A stretch of 64,000 nucleotides of DNA from OLB6 sp964620125 (GTDB lineage Bacteria; Bacteroidota; Ignavibacteria; Kapaibacteriales; Kapaibacteriaceae). How positions within the stretch are numbered: position 1 is the first letter of the stretch; every line of letters starts with the position of its first letter. The notes beneath the pieces were generated by a model that did not search any database, was not told the DNA's origin, and saw only the letters and a list, made by a program, of their open reading frames with translations. Shown piece after piece: positions 34,608 to 43,388 of this stretch. Position numbers and translations under genes: made by a program. Location of the stretch: NCBI GenBank assembly GCA_964620125.1, contig CAZUGQ010000017.1, forward strand, positions 1 through 64,000, given 5' to 3'.

Positions 34608-34829
34608 ATTACGGGATTACGGGAGTACTTGATTACGGGATTACGGGAGTACTTGATTACGGGATTACGGGAGTACTTGATTACGGGATTACGGGAGTAC
34701 GGTATTACGGGAGTACGGTATTACGGGAGTATGGGATTACGGGAGTACTTGATTACGGGATTACGGGAGTACGGTATTACGGGAGTACGGTATTACGGGA
34801 GTACGGGAGTTCTTGATTACGGGAGTACC
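34608..34829. repeat. ATTACGGG tandem repeat array
   Basis: About 220 bp built from 8-nt blocks: ATTACGGG, AGTACTTG, AGTACGGT and variants, arranged in composite units of 16 or 24 bp (ATTACGGG + ATTACGGG + AGTACTTG, etc.). About eleven units are seen, the later ones more diverged. It lies directly upstream of the tRNA-Arg gene, whose 5' end carries the same TACGGGA on the plus strand. An open frame through it has no coding character. Confidence 0.95.
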
Positions 34830-34873
34830 GAAGATGTTTGATGTTAAAATTCACCTTCTGAGTCGGCAGACTT

Positions 34874-34902
34874 ACTGAGTTGATGTAATCAATCCACTCA
34901 GT
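34874..34902 (-). terminator. hairpin after the rsmB-like gene
   Basis: ACTGAGTTGAT and ATCAA-TCC-ACTCAGT form an interrupted stem-loop, 12 nt downstream of the gene's stop on the minus strand. It has no T-run, as with other hairpins here. Confidence 0.45.
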
Positions 34903-34914
34903 ACCCCTCCCTCC

Positions 34915-36096
34915 TCACTCTTTCTGCATCCTGGCCCAAAACAACCCATCAGTACCATGGTGATAAGGGTCCACCTGGTTGCTGGCTTCGAGAGTAAATA
35001 GAGAATTGTCTGATAGGAATTGTTGAACGACGTCTTCATTCTCCTGTGGTAGTATGCTGCACGTGGCATATACAAGATGTCCGCCGGGGCTAACTTCCTT
35101 TGAATACCGCTGAAGCATAGTGAGCTGCTTGCGGGTGTGCCGGTGCAATTGTTCGGGTGTGAGTCGCCACTTTACCATGGGACTGCGCCGTACGGTGCCC
35201 ATGCCGCTGCATGGTGCATCCACAAGAACGAGGTCGAACAACTGACGTCCAGAATGTGATGATCGAGCACTGGTATGCTGATGACTCTGGCGTGCCGTAG
35301 GAGATTGCCGAGACTCGAACGTCTTGGCATCAACAACCTGGGTTTGGATGATGGTGATTCCAGCCCTCAAGGCGCGCTTCGGGATCTCCTGCAACCGGTT
35401 CCACTCAACGTCTCGCGAAACGATAGCCCCCTGATTGTTCATCAGGTCTGCTAAATAAAGAGTTTTGCCGCCAGCACCGGCACATGCGTCAAGGACGCTC
35501 ATTCCTGGGCGTACTTCGCAGGCAAGACCGATGAGCTGCGAGCCTTCGTCCTGAATCTCCACAAGCCCGTCGCGATAGAGTGGATGCTGCAGAATGTTGA
35601 TGCGCTCGCTAACGTTGATGCAGGCGGGTGATAAGAGACCGGGACTAACCTGCACACCTTCGGAACGTAGTTGCTGTACAACATGCTCACGGGTGGTGCG
35701 ACGAAGGTTTACGCGAAGACCAACGGGAGCGGGCAACATCATGGAACGCCACACATCGGCTGCGTCCGGCCATCGCCGTACCGTTGCCTCCCACAGCCAC
35801 TCCTGCGTGTTTATCTGCACATGGAGTGGTTGCGCTTTTACCCAGTCACTCTGTAGGTCTAGCTCGTGTGCGGCAATCGTTACATCGGCTATAGCATGTT
35901 CGCTCGCATAGGTTTCTGCAAGAGCAAGGATTCGTAGTGTATGAAACGCCAAACCACTGATGAATCGCCTGTCGGATGCACCGATGTACTTGCGATCACG
36001 CAGGTATTGCCGCGTAATAGCGTCGGCTGGCTGCGGACTCTTTCGAATGATCCGCACGAGTTCGGCTGTGTGACCGAGGAGTGAGGAGGTCTGCAC
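34915..36096 (-). CDS. RsmB-like rRNA (cytosine-5) methyltransferase
   Basis: 393 residues. An N-terminal NusB-like helical domain (residues 1 to about 130) precedes a methyltransferase domain: SAM loop DACAGAGGKTLYLAD, motif IV DAPCSGMGTVRR and motif VI ATCSILPQENE, each with the expected Cys. RsmB methylates C967 of 16S rRNA. An unusual Ser/His/Gln-rich insert (ESRQSPTARQSHQHTSARSS) lies between motifs III and IV. The start is GTG at 36096, which overlaps the upstream stop by one base (TAGTG), showing coupling to the dehydrogenase gene. Confidence 0.88.
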   Translation of the reverse strand: MQTSSLLGHTAELVRIIRKSPQPADAITRQYLRDRKYIGASDRRFISGLAFHTLRILALAETYASEHAIADVTIAAHELDLQSDWVKAQPLHVQINTQEWLWEATVRRWPDAADVWRSMMLPAPVGLRVNLRRTTREHVVQQLRSEGVQVSPGLLSPACINVSERINILQHPLYRDGLVEIQDEGSQLIGLACEVRPGMSVLDACAGAGGKTLYLADLMNNQGAIVSRDVEWNRLQEIPKRALRAGITIIQTQVVDAKTFESRQSPTARQSHQHTSARSSHSGRQLFDLVLVDAPCSGMGTVRRSPMVKWRLTPEQLHRHTRKQLTMLQRYSKEVSPGGHLVYATCSILPQENEDVVQQFLSDNSLFTLEASNQVDPYHHGTDGLFWARMQKE

Positions 36097-37025
36097 TAAA
36101 TCCTGACGACGATCTTGCCAAACTGCTCGAAGTTCTTGATACGCTCGAACGCTTCGCTGTACTCATCCAGGGAGTATACGGAGTCAATGATCGGACGTAT
36201 CTGGTGCTTGCTTACGAATGAGAGCATATCGGCAAAGTCTTGTGGTGTTCCCATCGAAGAGCCAAGAACATTAAGCTGCTTCCAGAACAATCGATGCAGA
36301 TTCACATTGTTGCCTGCACCTGCCGAGGCTCCGTACAGTACAATCGTGCCCCCGGGACGTAAGAGATCAAAGTAGGTGGTAAGGTTGTCGCCACCGATGC
36401 TGTCGATGATCAGGTCAACGCTAGACTTATGGCGCGTTACGTCCACGGGCTCAGCACCATACTCCGCAGCACGTTCCAGTTTTGATTGTGACCGACTGCT
36501 TACCAAAACACGTGCACCTGCTGCCTGAGCAAACACGAGTGCCAGTGTTGCCACTCCCCCCCCTATGCCGGTGATGAGAACGGTTTGGCCGGACTGCAAC
36601 TGCCCTCGTGTGAACATGGCGCGATATGCGGTTACTCCACCGACCGGCAAACACGATGCCTCTTCGTCACTCAGATGGGAAGGGGCTGGGTATACATTGG
36701 CACTTGGTACACATATCTCCTCGGCAAGGCCGCCTTGTGTTGGCATACCCAAGAGATGAAAATCCTTGCCCTGCGCGCGCGGATCATCTCCCCAGTTGAT
36801 TGAGGCATCAACAACAACGCGCTCGCCGTTCTCCGTAACGCCACACACATCATTGCCCAGCACGGCGGGTAGGATGATCCTGCTGTATAAACCTTCCCGT
36901 ATGTACTGGTCGCGGTGATTCAATGCACACGTTAACACACGCACGTGTGTTTGACCAAGTTCACAGTGCGGTGATGGGATTTCTTCAACGGTAAACGAGT
37001 GCTCGCGGAGTACAAGTGCACGCAT
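36096..37025 (-). CDS. MDR-family zinc-less NAD(P)H quinone oxidoreductase-like
   Basis: 309 residues. Medium-chain dehydrogenase/reductase: GroES-like N-terminal half (NHRDQYIREGLY, LGNDVCG) and a Rossmann domain with GIGGGVATLALVFAQAAGA. Catalytic zinc ligands of alcohol dehydrogenases are not conserved, fitting the quinone oxidoreductase/enoyl reductase-like group. Substrate unknown. I start it at ATG 37025. An eight-C run at 36556-36563 encodes the GGG of the nucleotide loop, so slippage there would remove the enzyme. Operon with the rsmB-like gene. Confidence 0.85.
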   Translation of the reverse strand: MRALVLREHSFTVEEIPSPHCELGQTHVRVLTCALNHRDQYIREGLYSRIILPAVLGNDVCGVTENGERVVVDASINWGDDPRAQGKDFHLLGMPTQGGLAEEICVPSANVYPAPSHLSDEEASCLPVGGVTAYRAMFTRGQLQSGQTVLITGIGGGVATLALVFAQAAGARVLVSSRSQSKLERAAEYGAEPVDVTRHKSSVDLIIDSIGGDNLTTYFDLLRPGGTIVLYGASAGAGNNVNLHRLFWKQLNVLGSSMGTPQDFADMLSFVSKHQIRPIIDSVYSLDEYSEAFERIKNFEQFGKIVVRI

Positions 37026-37169
37026 CAAACGAAATTAGCCACGAAGCACGTGGCATCTGCCGCACATGTGTTGACCCACTCTCCAAAAACGCTGGTGCTC
37101 ACTGTGTACCTACTTCGTCGAAGCGCACGGCACACCGCAAGCACATTCCCTCACCCTCACCCTCTTCAC

Positions 37170-37177
37170 TATTTTTG
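37170..37177 (+). promoter_or_regulatory. TATTTTTG box abutting the small metal-binding gene
   Basis: TATTTTTG ends 2 nt before ATG 37180 and fits TAnnTTTG. If it is the promoter of the metal-uptake operon, the mRNA has almost no leader. A nearby 6-5-6 palindrome, GCCACG-AAGCA-CGTGGC (37038-37054), is a possible operator. Confidence 0.35.
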
Positions 37178-37179
37178 CA

Positions 37180-37494
37180 ATGGTGTTCACCTCCCGAACC
37201 ATAGCATTATGCGTGCTTGCCAGCTTCCTGCTAGTGCTGAGCGGCACGATGGTGCACTCACATGTGCATGAAGAGATACGTGGCGAACACGTGGCTTCGG
37301 TGGACAATGGAGCCGACGATGCAGGCTGCGAGTTCTGCAAGGTGACCAAGTACCGTGTGCTTGCGTATTCGGGCACGCTGCACATCATCTACGAAGAGAT
37401 TGCTGAGACGATCGTTGGCCAGACTGCAGTTTGCTGCATTCATGCGCCTACCAAAGCCCCCTGCACACGAGGGCCACCTGCATACAACGGCTGA
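37180..37494 (+). CDS. small exported His/Cys-rich protein, probable metal binding
   Basis: 104 residues. A signal anchor (about 5-25) is followed by HSHVHEEIRGEH, a CEFC motif, a CC pair with His, and a C-terminal RGPPAYNG. The pattern of CxxC plus a terminal R-G/A-P-P resembles small proteins (DUF2946-like) found beside metal transport genes. It lies 3 nt before the receptor gene and is probably co-transcribed. Likely role: periplasmic binding or sensing of zinc or copper. The family assignment is by resemblance only. Confidence 0.6.
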   Translation: MVFTSRTIALCVLASFLLVLSGTMVHSHVHEEIRGEHVASVDNGADDAGCEFCKVTKYRVLAYSGTLHIIYEEIAETIVGQTAVCCIHAPTKAPCTRGPPAYNG

Positions 37495-37497
37495 TGC

Positions 37498-39909
37498 TTG
37501 TGCCTGAGGGCACGTTCACCGTTGTTTCACCTTGCTTACGGAACTGTGGTTCTGTGTTTGTTGCTGCTGCTTGTTGCCAGCAGCGACCGGCATGTACATG
37601 GCATTGTACGTGACGGTACCGATAATACTCCACTAGCTGGTGTGGTAGTCCTGCTCGACGGTCAGAAGATCGGCGGCATTACTGACCATCATGGGGAGTT
37701 TCATATCCATCTACCAGAGCATGTGCTGGGTTCGGATACGATTTGTGTGGTAACACGCCGACTTGGCTACCGCACCGATACCACGTGTGCTGTGGCTGAA
37801 GCAGACTTTACCATTGTTCTCCAGCGAGCCGATGTGTCGGCCGAAGCCGTCAGCGTTATCGGCGAGCGCTTACCTGCAGGTACATCAACACAAGCCACAC
37901 ATACCATCGGAATAAGTGAGCAGGATGAACATCGTGGGCAAACACTAGCCGACGTCCTGAACAGATTGCCTGGTGTAACGGCGCTGCGCACAGGTGCCGC
38001 GGTGGCAAAACCTGTTGTGCACGGTGTAACTGGGCAACGCATCGTTACAAGTAACAACGGTGTTGCCTTGGAAGGCCAGCAGTGGGGCGAAGATCACGGT
38101 CCGGAAGTAGACCCATTCACACCAATGGTTGTGCATCTGGTGAAAGGTCCATCGAGTGTGCAGTACGGACCAGGTGCCATGGGTGGTGTTATCCATCTTC
38201 AGCCGGTGCCACTACTGGCTCGCTCTGGTATCAGCGGTGCCATCACAACAAACCTGTTTATGAACAATGTGCAAGGGGCAATCGGTGGTTGGGTTCAGCA
38301 GGGTGGACTCTTTGATGCACCGGTTGCACTGCGTCTGTACGGTGGCGTACGCAAGGCAGGCGATATGCGATCCAGCTCGTATGCGCTGGACAATACTGGA
38401 TTCGAACAGTACACGGCAGGTGCACTCGCTCAGATCGGCGAAGAATCTGATGGTCCGTCCGCAACAGTGCTTGCGTCTGTTTTCGACGCCACGTTGGGCG
38501 TGTTCACGGCATCACACACTGGCAACGTTGACGATCTGCAGCGGGCCATCGCAAGTGATACTCCTCTAGTTGCTGCCGGAGATCGCTATTCCATCGAACC
38601 ACCCAGGCAAGAAGTCAATCACAGCATGTTCATAGCAACGGGAACGCTGCCAATGCCGAACGTTGGTGACCTTACGCTTCGGTGGGGATACCAGCAGAAC
38701 TATCGCAATGAATATGACCGGCACAATACGCGCATCGTTGGGCGAGGTACCGACAGCATTGCCCGAGAGCAGGACAGCATTGCCAGACTACAGGCCAGTC
38801 TCACGTCGCCTGCCATTAGTCTCCTCCTCTCCACCTACAATCTCGATGTAGCGTTCAAGCATCGTGATGTAGGACCGTTCATGGGAAGTGTTGGGGTGAG
38901 TGGTCTGCGGCAGGCCAACAGTAGGGGTGGAAGTGTTGCACTCATACCTGATTATGTGATGTGGGGATTGTCTGGGTTCATCCATGAGCAGTGGGTGATG
39001 CAACACATCTCCTTCAGTGCTGGCGTGCGCTACGACGTGCGCTGGCTTGAAGCGTGGCCGGAGAGTGTGATAGGTGATCCAAGCCCTTCACAACATCGCA
39101 TCTTCGGTGGTCTGTCAGGGGGCTTGGGCATGATGTGGCAAGCCAACGAAGCTCTGAACCTACGCGTTAACCTTGCACAAGCATGGCGGCAGCCCAATGT
39201 GAACGAACTGTACAGCAACGGTGTACATCACGGTGCTGCCAGGTATGAAATCGGCGACAGTTTGTTGGGTGTTGAACGCATGACGGGAGCCGACTTTTCT
39301 GTGGAGTTCCAAACAGAGCAGTACTGGTTGGAGGCCACCGCTCATGCCAGCATGTATCGCGGGTTCATTCAGCCCCTTCCCGATCCCGAGAACCCGACAA
39401 TAACCGTGCGAGGAACCTTCCCAACATTTCGTTATGAGCAGTTGGATGCCCTCATCATGGGCCTCGATGTTGATGGTTCGGTGACGCTGGTTGAGCCTGT
39501 TGACGTTCTGCTCCAACTGGCTGTGGTGTATGGGCAAGATCAGACACATAACGAACCATTGTTCCTTATGCCTGCCAATCGGATTCGCGTGGCTACGCAT
39601 ATCCATGGACATGATGTGCTGGGCCTGGAGAATGTGTATGCAGAGATTGGAGTACTGGGCGTGGGCACGCAAAACCGCTACGTCCCCGATCAGGATTACG
39701 CTCCCCCCCCACCCGGCTATGTGCTGTGTGACATACAGATGGGTGGAACGGTGGACTTCCTTGGCACCTTCGCTCGATGGTCGGTTGGTATCACCAACCT
39801 GTTCAACAGTTCATATCGCGACTATCTATCCCGCTATCGGTACTACGCTGATGATGCCGGTAGGGACGTGATTTTTCGATTCACCATTCCCTTTGGAGAC
39901 CAACCATGA
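37498..39909 (+). CDS. TonB-dependent outer-membrane receptor, ZnuD-like
   Basis: 803 residues. A signal segment is followed by a carboxypeptidase-regulatory (CarboxypepD_reg) domain (HGIVRDGTDNTPLAGVVV), a plug (DVLNRLPGVTALR, LVKGPSSVQYGPGAMGGVI) and a 22-strand barrel ending in FRFTIPFGD. The plug segment NNGVALEGQQWGEDHGPEVDPF (ends) has the DH...VDP signature of ZnuD zinc receptors. Many His and Asp residues lie near it. The start is uncertain: TTG at 37498 is the first in frame, and an alternative GTG lies at 37546. An eight-C run at 39703 lies in a Pro-rich extracellular-type loop (APPPPGY). Confidence 0.85.
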   Translation: MCLRARSPLFHLAYGTVVLCLLLLLVASSDRHVHGIVRDGTDNTPLAGVVVLLDGQKIGGITDHHGEFHIHLPEHVLGSDTICVVTRRLGYRTDTTCAVAEADFTIVLQRADVSAEAVSVIGERLPAGTSTQATHTIGISEQDEHRGQTLADVLNRLPGVTALRTGAAVAKPVVHGVTGQRIVTSNNGVALEGQQWGEDHGPEVDPFTPMVVHLVKGPSSVQYGPGAMGGVIHLQPVPLLARSGISGAITTNLFMNNVQGAIGGWVQQGGLFDAPVALRLYGGVRKAGDMRSSSYALDNTGFEQYTAGALAQIGEESDGPSATVLASVFDATLGVFTASHTGNVDDLQRAIASDTPLVAAGDRYSIEPPRQEVNHSMFIATGTLPMPNVGDLTLRWGYQQNYRNEYDRHNTRIVGRGTDSIAREQDSIARLQASLTSPAISLLLSTYNLDVAFKHRDVGPFMGSVGVSGLRQANSRGGSVALIPDYVMWGLSGFIHEQWVMQHISFSAGVRYDVRWLEAWPESVIGDPSPSQHRIFGGLSGGLGMMWQANEALNLRVNLAQAWRQPNVNELYSNGVHHGAARYEIGDSLLGVERMTGADFSVEFQTEQYWLEATAHASMYRGFIQPLPDPENPTITVRGTFPTFRYEQLDALIMGLDVDGSVTLVEPVDVLLQLAVVYGQDQTHNEPLFLMPANRIRVATHIHGHDVLGLENVYAEIGVLGVGTQNRYVPDQDYAPPPPGYVLCDIQMGGTVDFLGTFARWSVGITNLFNSSYRDYLSRYRYYADDAGRDVIFRFTIPFGDQP

Positions 39910-40448
39910 AAATTGTTTGTTCTGTACTTGCCGCTTTTCAGGTGCTCTTGCTCACGTCATGCACGGAAAACAATCCCACACCTCCCGTTGACGATCATGA
40001 AGTGATTACAACGATCACACTCGTCCTTGTTTCAGCTGCAGGTGATACCACACGTGCAACGTGGGAAGATGCCGATGGTGAAGGCGGTGCGGCACCGAAC
40101 CGCATAGACACGTTGCTGCTACAACCATCAACGAACTATACTGGTACTATTCATGTGTACAATGCCACGGTGGATCCACCAGACGACCTCACTCTTGAAA
40201 TTGCAGATGAGGACGACCAGCACCAATTGATCTACACAGATGCCTCGGGCAGGCTGGTGTTTGCAGCTACCGATGTGGATGAGAACAGCAAGCCAGTTGG
40301 GCTACAGTTCACTGTTGCCTCAGGAGCAAGCGGAGTTGGAACTGTACAGGTAAACCTTTATCACTACGACAATGCGTCGGATAAGCAGCCAGGAGTTCCT
40401 GGAGCCGAAACTGACATAAGCGTGCAAATACCATACGTTGTCCAGTAA
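39906..40448 (+). CDS. lipoprotein downstream of the ZnuD-like receptor
   Basis: 180 residues. LLTSC at about 15-19 is a lipobox, so the protein is lipid-anchored. The rest is beta-rich with WEDADGEGGAAPNRIDTL, a run also seen in lipoproteins paired with receptors in Bacteroidota. It overlaps the receptor by 4 nt (ATGA), which makes a joint role in metal uptake likely. I do not recognise a named family. Confidence 0.65.
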   Translation: MKIVCSVLAAFQVLLLTSCTENNPTPPVDDHEVITTITLVLVSAAGDTTRATWEDADGEGGAAPNRIDTLLLQPSTNYTGTIHVYNATVDPPDDLTLEIADEDDQHQLIYTDASGRLVFAATDVDENSKPVGLQFTVASGASGVGTVQVNLYHYDNASDKQPGVPGAETDISVQIPYVVQ

Positions 40449-40457
40449 TTTTCGCGC

Positions 40458-42146
40458 ATGACCAATCTTGAGCTTCCCCTTGAACAGGTGCGCTTTGTTG
40501 TGGTGGACGTAGAGTCAACAGGCGGCACGAAGGGGGAGCACAAGCTTATCGAGGTTGGGATGGTGGTGATGGAGAAGGGGGCTGTGGTTCGCCGGTTTTC
40601 TAGCTTGGTGAATCCGCATGAAAGCATACCGGACTTCATCACCACCATGACCGGCATCACCAACGACATGGTTGCGGATGCCCCCGATGAGGACGAAGCC
40701 CTCCTTGCCATCGAGGAAGAGCTGCTGCAAACGGGTGCCGTTTTTGTAGGCCATAACGAAGGTTTCGACTGGGGCTTCGTTGCTCGAGCCATTCAGCGGC
40801 ATGGTGGATTAGTACCAGATCTCGTGCGACTGTGTACATGCAAGCTGTCGCGCAGACTCCATACAGACCTACTGCGTCACGACCTTGCCTCCGTTGCTGC
40901 GCACTGCGGTGTGGAGATCACCGGCCGACATCGTGCGTTGGGTGATGCGGAAGCAACTGCTGATGTGTTGCAATCCATGATTCAGAGTGCCATGGTGAAT
41001 CATGGTGCACAAACCTTGGGTGACCTGGTGTTGTTGCAATATGCTCCTCGTACCACTAGCCGACGTGAAACAAGGGCACGCGAAGAGCTAGCCCCCTACC
41101 TTCAAGAGTTACCGGACGAACCGGGAGTGTATTACTTCTACACTTCTCGAAAGAAACTCCTGTACGTTGGAAAGGCCAGCAGTCTGCAGCGCCGCGTACG
41201 TAGCTACTTTCATGATGCACCACTGCATGGCCGCAGCGTAAGCCGCATGATTCGGTTTGTGAAGCACATTGAATGGACGGTAACCGGTACGGAGTTGGCA
41301 GCTATGCTCCTGGAAAGCCGGGTGATAAAGCAACGCAAGCCATCATTCAACGTGATGTCGCGCGAGTTCATCAAACCCTGGTTTATCACATTCAGTACAG
41401 ACGTCTACCCACGGGTAGACATAGCTGACCATGTGAGTGACGATGGTTCTGAATACTACGGTCCTTTTCGCAGCAAGCTTGTTGCGGAGCGATTGCGCGA
41501 CATGATTCGCAGAGCGTATCGGCTGCGAAGTTGTGAAGGCACGCTGATTCCCAAGCCCGATGCACGCCCGTGCTTCGAATATCATCTTGGTCGATGTCCA
41601 GCGCCGTGTGCTCTGTTGGAATCAGAGCACGAGTATCGGCGGAGAGCAGCGGATGCCGTTCTTCATCTTGGGCAGAGCGAACACGGTGCCATTGAGGCCC
41701 TACGTACCAGGATGACGCTTGCTGCCGAGGCATTTGACTTTGAAGAGGCAGCACTGTATCGCGACGGTATTCGAGAGATTGAACGCATGTTGGTGCAGGG
41801 CACTGGGATGCCATCCAGTGTGCAGAAGCTTGATGTTGTTGTCGTTGTGCCGGTACGTGATGCTGGTTCTACAGTCGAGGTGTTTGCTCTGGTTGCCGGG
41901 AGATTGCGATTGCAACAAACCATAGGCGTACGTGCCGAACTTAACGCTGTGGCCGAGCGGCTCCGTGAGGTATTTGATGTTGTGCCAAATCGTTTATTTA
42001 CTGACACCGAATTGGATGAGCTGCGAATTATTACCAGCTGGCTGCATCAGAAAAGGCATCGCAGCTCGCGGTTTACCGTGAATGGGCAACCTCCTGCACT
42101 GCTAGCCGAACAGCTGCGGGCAGCCATTGATGCCGCCACTGCCTAA
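40458..42146 (+). CDS. DnaQ exonuclease-UvrC/Cho endonuclease fusion
   Basis: 562 residues, two domains. The N-terminal third is a DEDDh 3'-5' exonuclease: Asp17 and Glu19 (VVDVESTG), Asp104 (EGFDWGF), His158 and Asp163 (HRALGDAEAT). From about residue 218 follows a GIY-YIG nuclease (GVYYFY at 223, YVGKASSLQRR at 236-246) with UvrC-type Cys-rich linker (CFEYHLGRCPAPC) and a UvrB-binding UVR helix (AEAFDFEEAALYRD). The C-terminal RNase H-like nuclease half of UvrC is missing. It probably acts in repair as in Cho-like proteins. TAATTTTC ends 4 nt before the ATG. The stop overlaps the convergent M23 gene. Confidence 0.88.
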   Translation: MTNLELPLEQVRFVVVDVESTGGTKGEHKLIEVGMVVMEKGAVVRRFSSLVNPHESIPDFITTMTGITNDMVADAPDEDEALLAIEEELLQTGAVFVGHNEGFDWGFVARAIQRHGGLVPDLVRLCTCKLSRRLHTDLLRHDLASVAAHCGVEITGRHRALGDAEATADVLQSMIQSAMVNHGAQTLGDLVLLQYAPRTTSRRETRAREELAPYLQELPDEPGVYYFYTSRKKLLYVGKASSLQRRVRSYFHDAPLHGRSVSRMIRFVKHIEWTVTGTELAAMLLESRVIKQRKPSFNVMSREFIKPWFITFSTDVYPRVDIADHVSDDGSEYYGPFRSKLVAERLRDMIRRAYRLRSCEGTLIPKPDARPCFEYHLGRCPAPCALLESEHEYRRRAADAVLHLGQSEHGAIEALRTRMTLAAEAFDFEEAALYRDGIREIERMLVQGTGMPSSVQKLDVVVVVPVRDAGSTVEVFALVAGRLRLQQTIGVRAELNAVAERLREVFDVVPNRLFTDTELDELRIITSWLHQKRHRSSRFTVNGQPPALLAEQLRAAIDAATA

Positions 42147-43300
42147 CGTTTGCTCATCCCAAATACAATTCCATCGCGAACGATGACTGCAACGTTTTGT
42201 TCTTGCATTGATGGATAACCGTTGCTGAATGCAGAAACCGTATAAGTGCCGTCTGCCAACGAATCCAGCGTTGATTCTAGTCCACGTCCTTCCCAAATCA
42301 ATCTACCCGTCAAATCTCGAATGACTACACTACTGTTCGATTCGAAGAGAGGCGTAGGTGCGTGAGCATCTTCACGGACCGAGGTGATCACCGGAACTTC
42401 GAAGGTGTCGCGCGCCACTTCGCTGCCATTTACGTATGCCACTACCTGCCATGTTCCTGCAGGCATGCTGCTTTTAGTGTAGTCGATGTATGACCACCAA
42501 TAGTAATAGTTCGTGGTAATTCCTGCAGCTGATGAATACTGAAACCAGCTGGTACCGTCTGGCATCTTCCAAACGATGCCTAATACGTCGGTTGAACGGA
42601 CACCACTTTGCAGGGACCAGTATGTGATTGATGTTGCTGTTGTGTCGATGATTCGTACACTGGGTGGCCGTTCCCTAAGTGTATCCAAACGAGGGGGCCA
42701 TGTTGTAACTCCGTGGTCGTGAAGTTTGTATGCCTCAAACACAGGGGGGGGATCTACCCAGTGCGACGCAGCATCGGCACAATTGCCACCAAATGGGTCG
42801 ATGCGGCGCCAAACTTCGAAATGCAGATGCGGATCGCTACTGTTTCCGCTGCTTCCCACAAGGGCAATTGGCTGACCACGCTCAACACGCTCACCGACCC
42901 TTATGCTCGCACTTGCGCGCCGAATGTGTGCGTAGTAGGACACATACCCATCTATATGCCTGATAGTGATGTAGTTGCCAAAGCCCCTTTCCTTAACGCT
43001 TGACTTGTTTCGGTCGAACAGCGAATCAACGACCTCGAGTACAACGCCGTCGGCCGCAGCAAGAACGGCAACGCCATCGTCCATTTGTTTGAAGGACTTG
43101 AGAACGAAGTCCGTACCATCATGGCCATCGTAGGTGTACACTCCGCAACGAAAGTCTTTGATTCCCTGAGAGCTATCATGATCCACGTGATTGACGATGA
43201 TCACGTTCTCATTCACAACGCCATCAATAGGTAGAGAGAATCTCAGCGTCTGTGCATTAAGCACAGTGACGGAAGCAACGAGTATGAGAATGAAATGCAT
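42143..43300 (-). CDS. secreted M23 metallopeptidase
   Basis: 385 residues. A signal peptide (to about residue 16, LNAQ) is followed by a LytM/M23 domain: His60 and Asp64 (GHDGTD), His125 (YYAH) and His158/His160 (DPHLHFEV) bind zinc and catalyse. These enzymes cut peptidoglycan crosslinks or other glycine-rich peptides. A beta-sandwich follows, and the last 75 residues resemble a T9SS sorting domain (SSVVIRDLTGRLIWEG, ADGTYTV). An eight-C run encodes Pro-Pro-Pro (42744-42751). Its stop overlaps the DnaQ-UvrC stop by 4 nt on the other strand. Confidence 0.85.
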   Translation of the reverse strand: MHFILILVASVTVLNAQTLRFSLPIDGVVNENVIIVNHVDHDSSQGIKDFRCGVYTYDGHDGTDFVLKSFKQMDDGVAVLAAADGVVLEVVDSLFDRNKSSVKERGFGNYITIRHIDGYVSYYAHIRRASASIRVGERVERGQPIALVGSSGNSSDPHLHFEVWRRIDPFGGNCADAASHWVDPPPVFEAYKLHDHGVTTWPPRLDTLRERPPSVRIIDTTATSITYWSLQSGVRSTDVLGIVWKMPDGTSWFQYSSAAGITTNYYYWWSYIDYTKSSMPAGTWQVVAYVNGSEVARDTFEVPVITSVREDAHAPTPLFESNSSVVIRDLTGRLIWEGRGLESTLDSLADGTYTVSAFSNGYPSMQEQNVAVIVRDGIVFGMSKR

Positions 43301-43388
43301 GGAACATTCGCAAGTACGTGTCCAAACTCATTACGCATCTCAGAGAAGTACGCACATTAACCGTTGATGACGCATAGCTGTATCAGGC

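Noticed and set aside
34509..34841. A 110-codon plus-strand open frame over the tRNA and the tandem array
   Set aside because: Its first part is the well-known false peptide made by reading the tRNA antisense, and the rest is simply the repeat.
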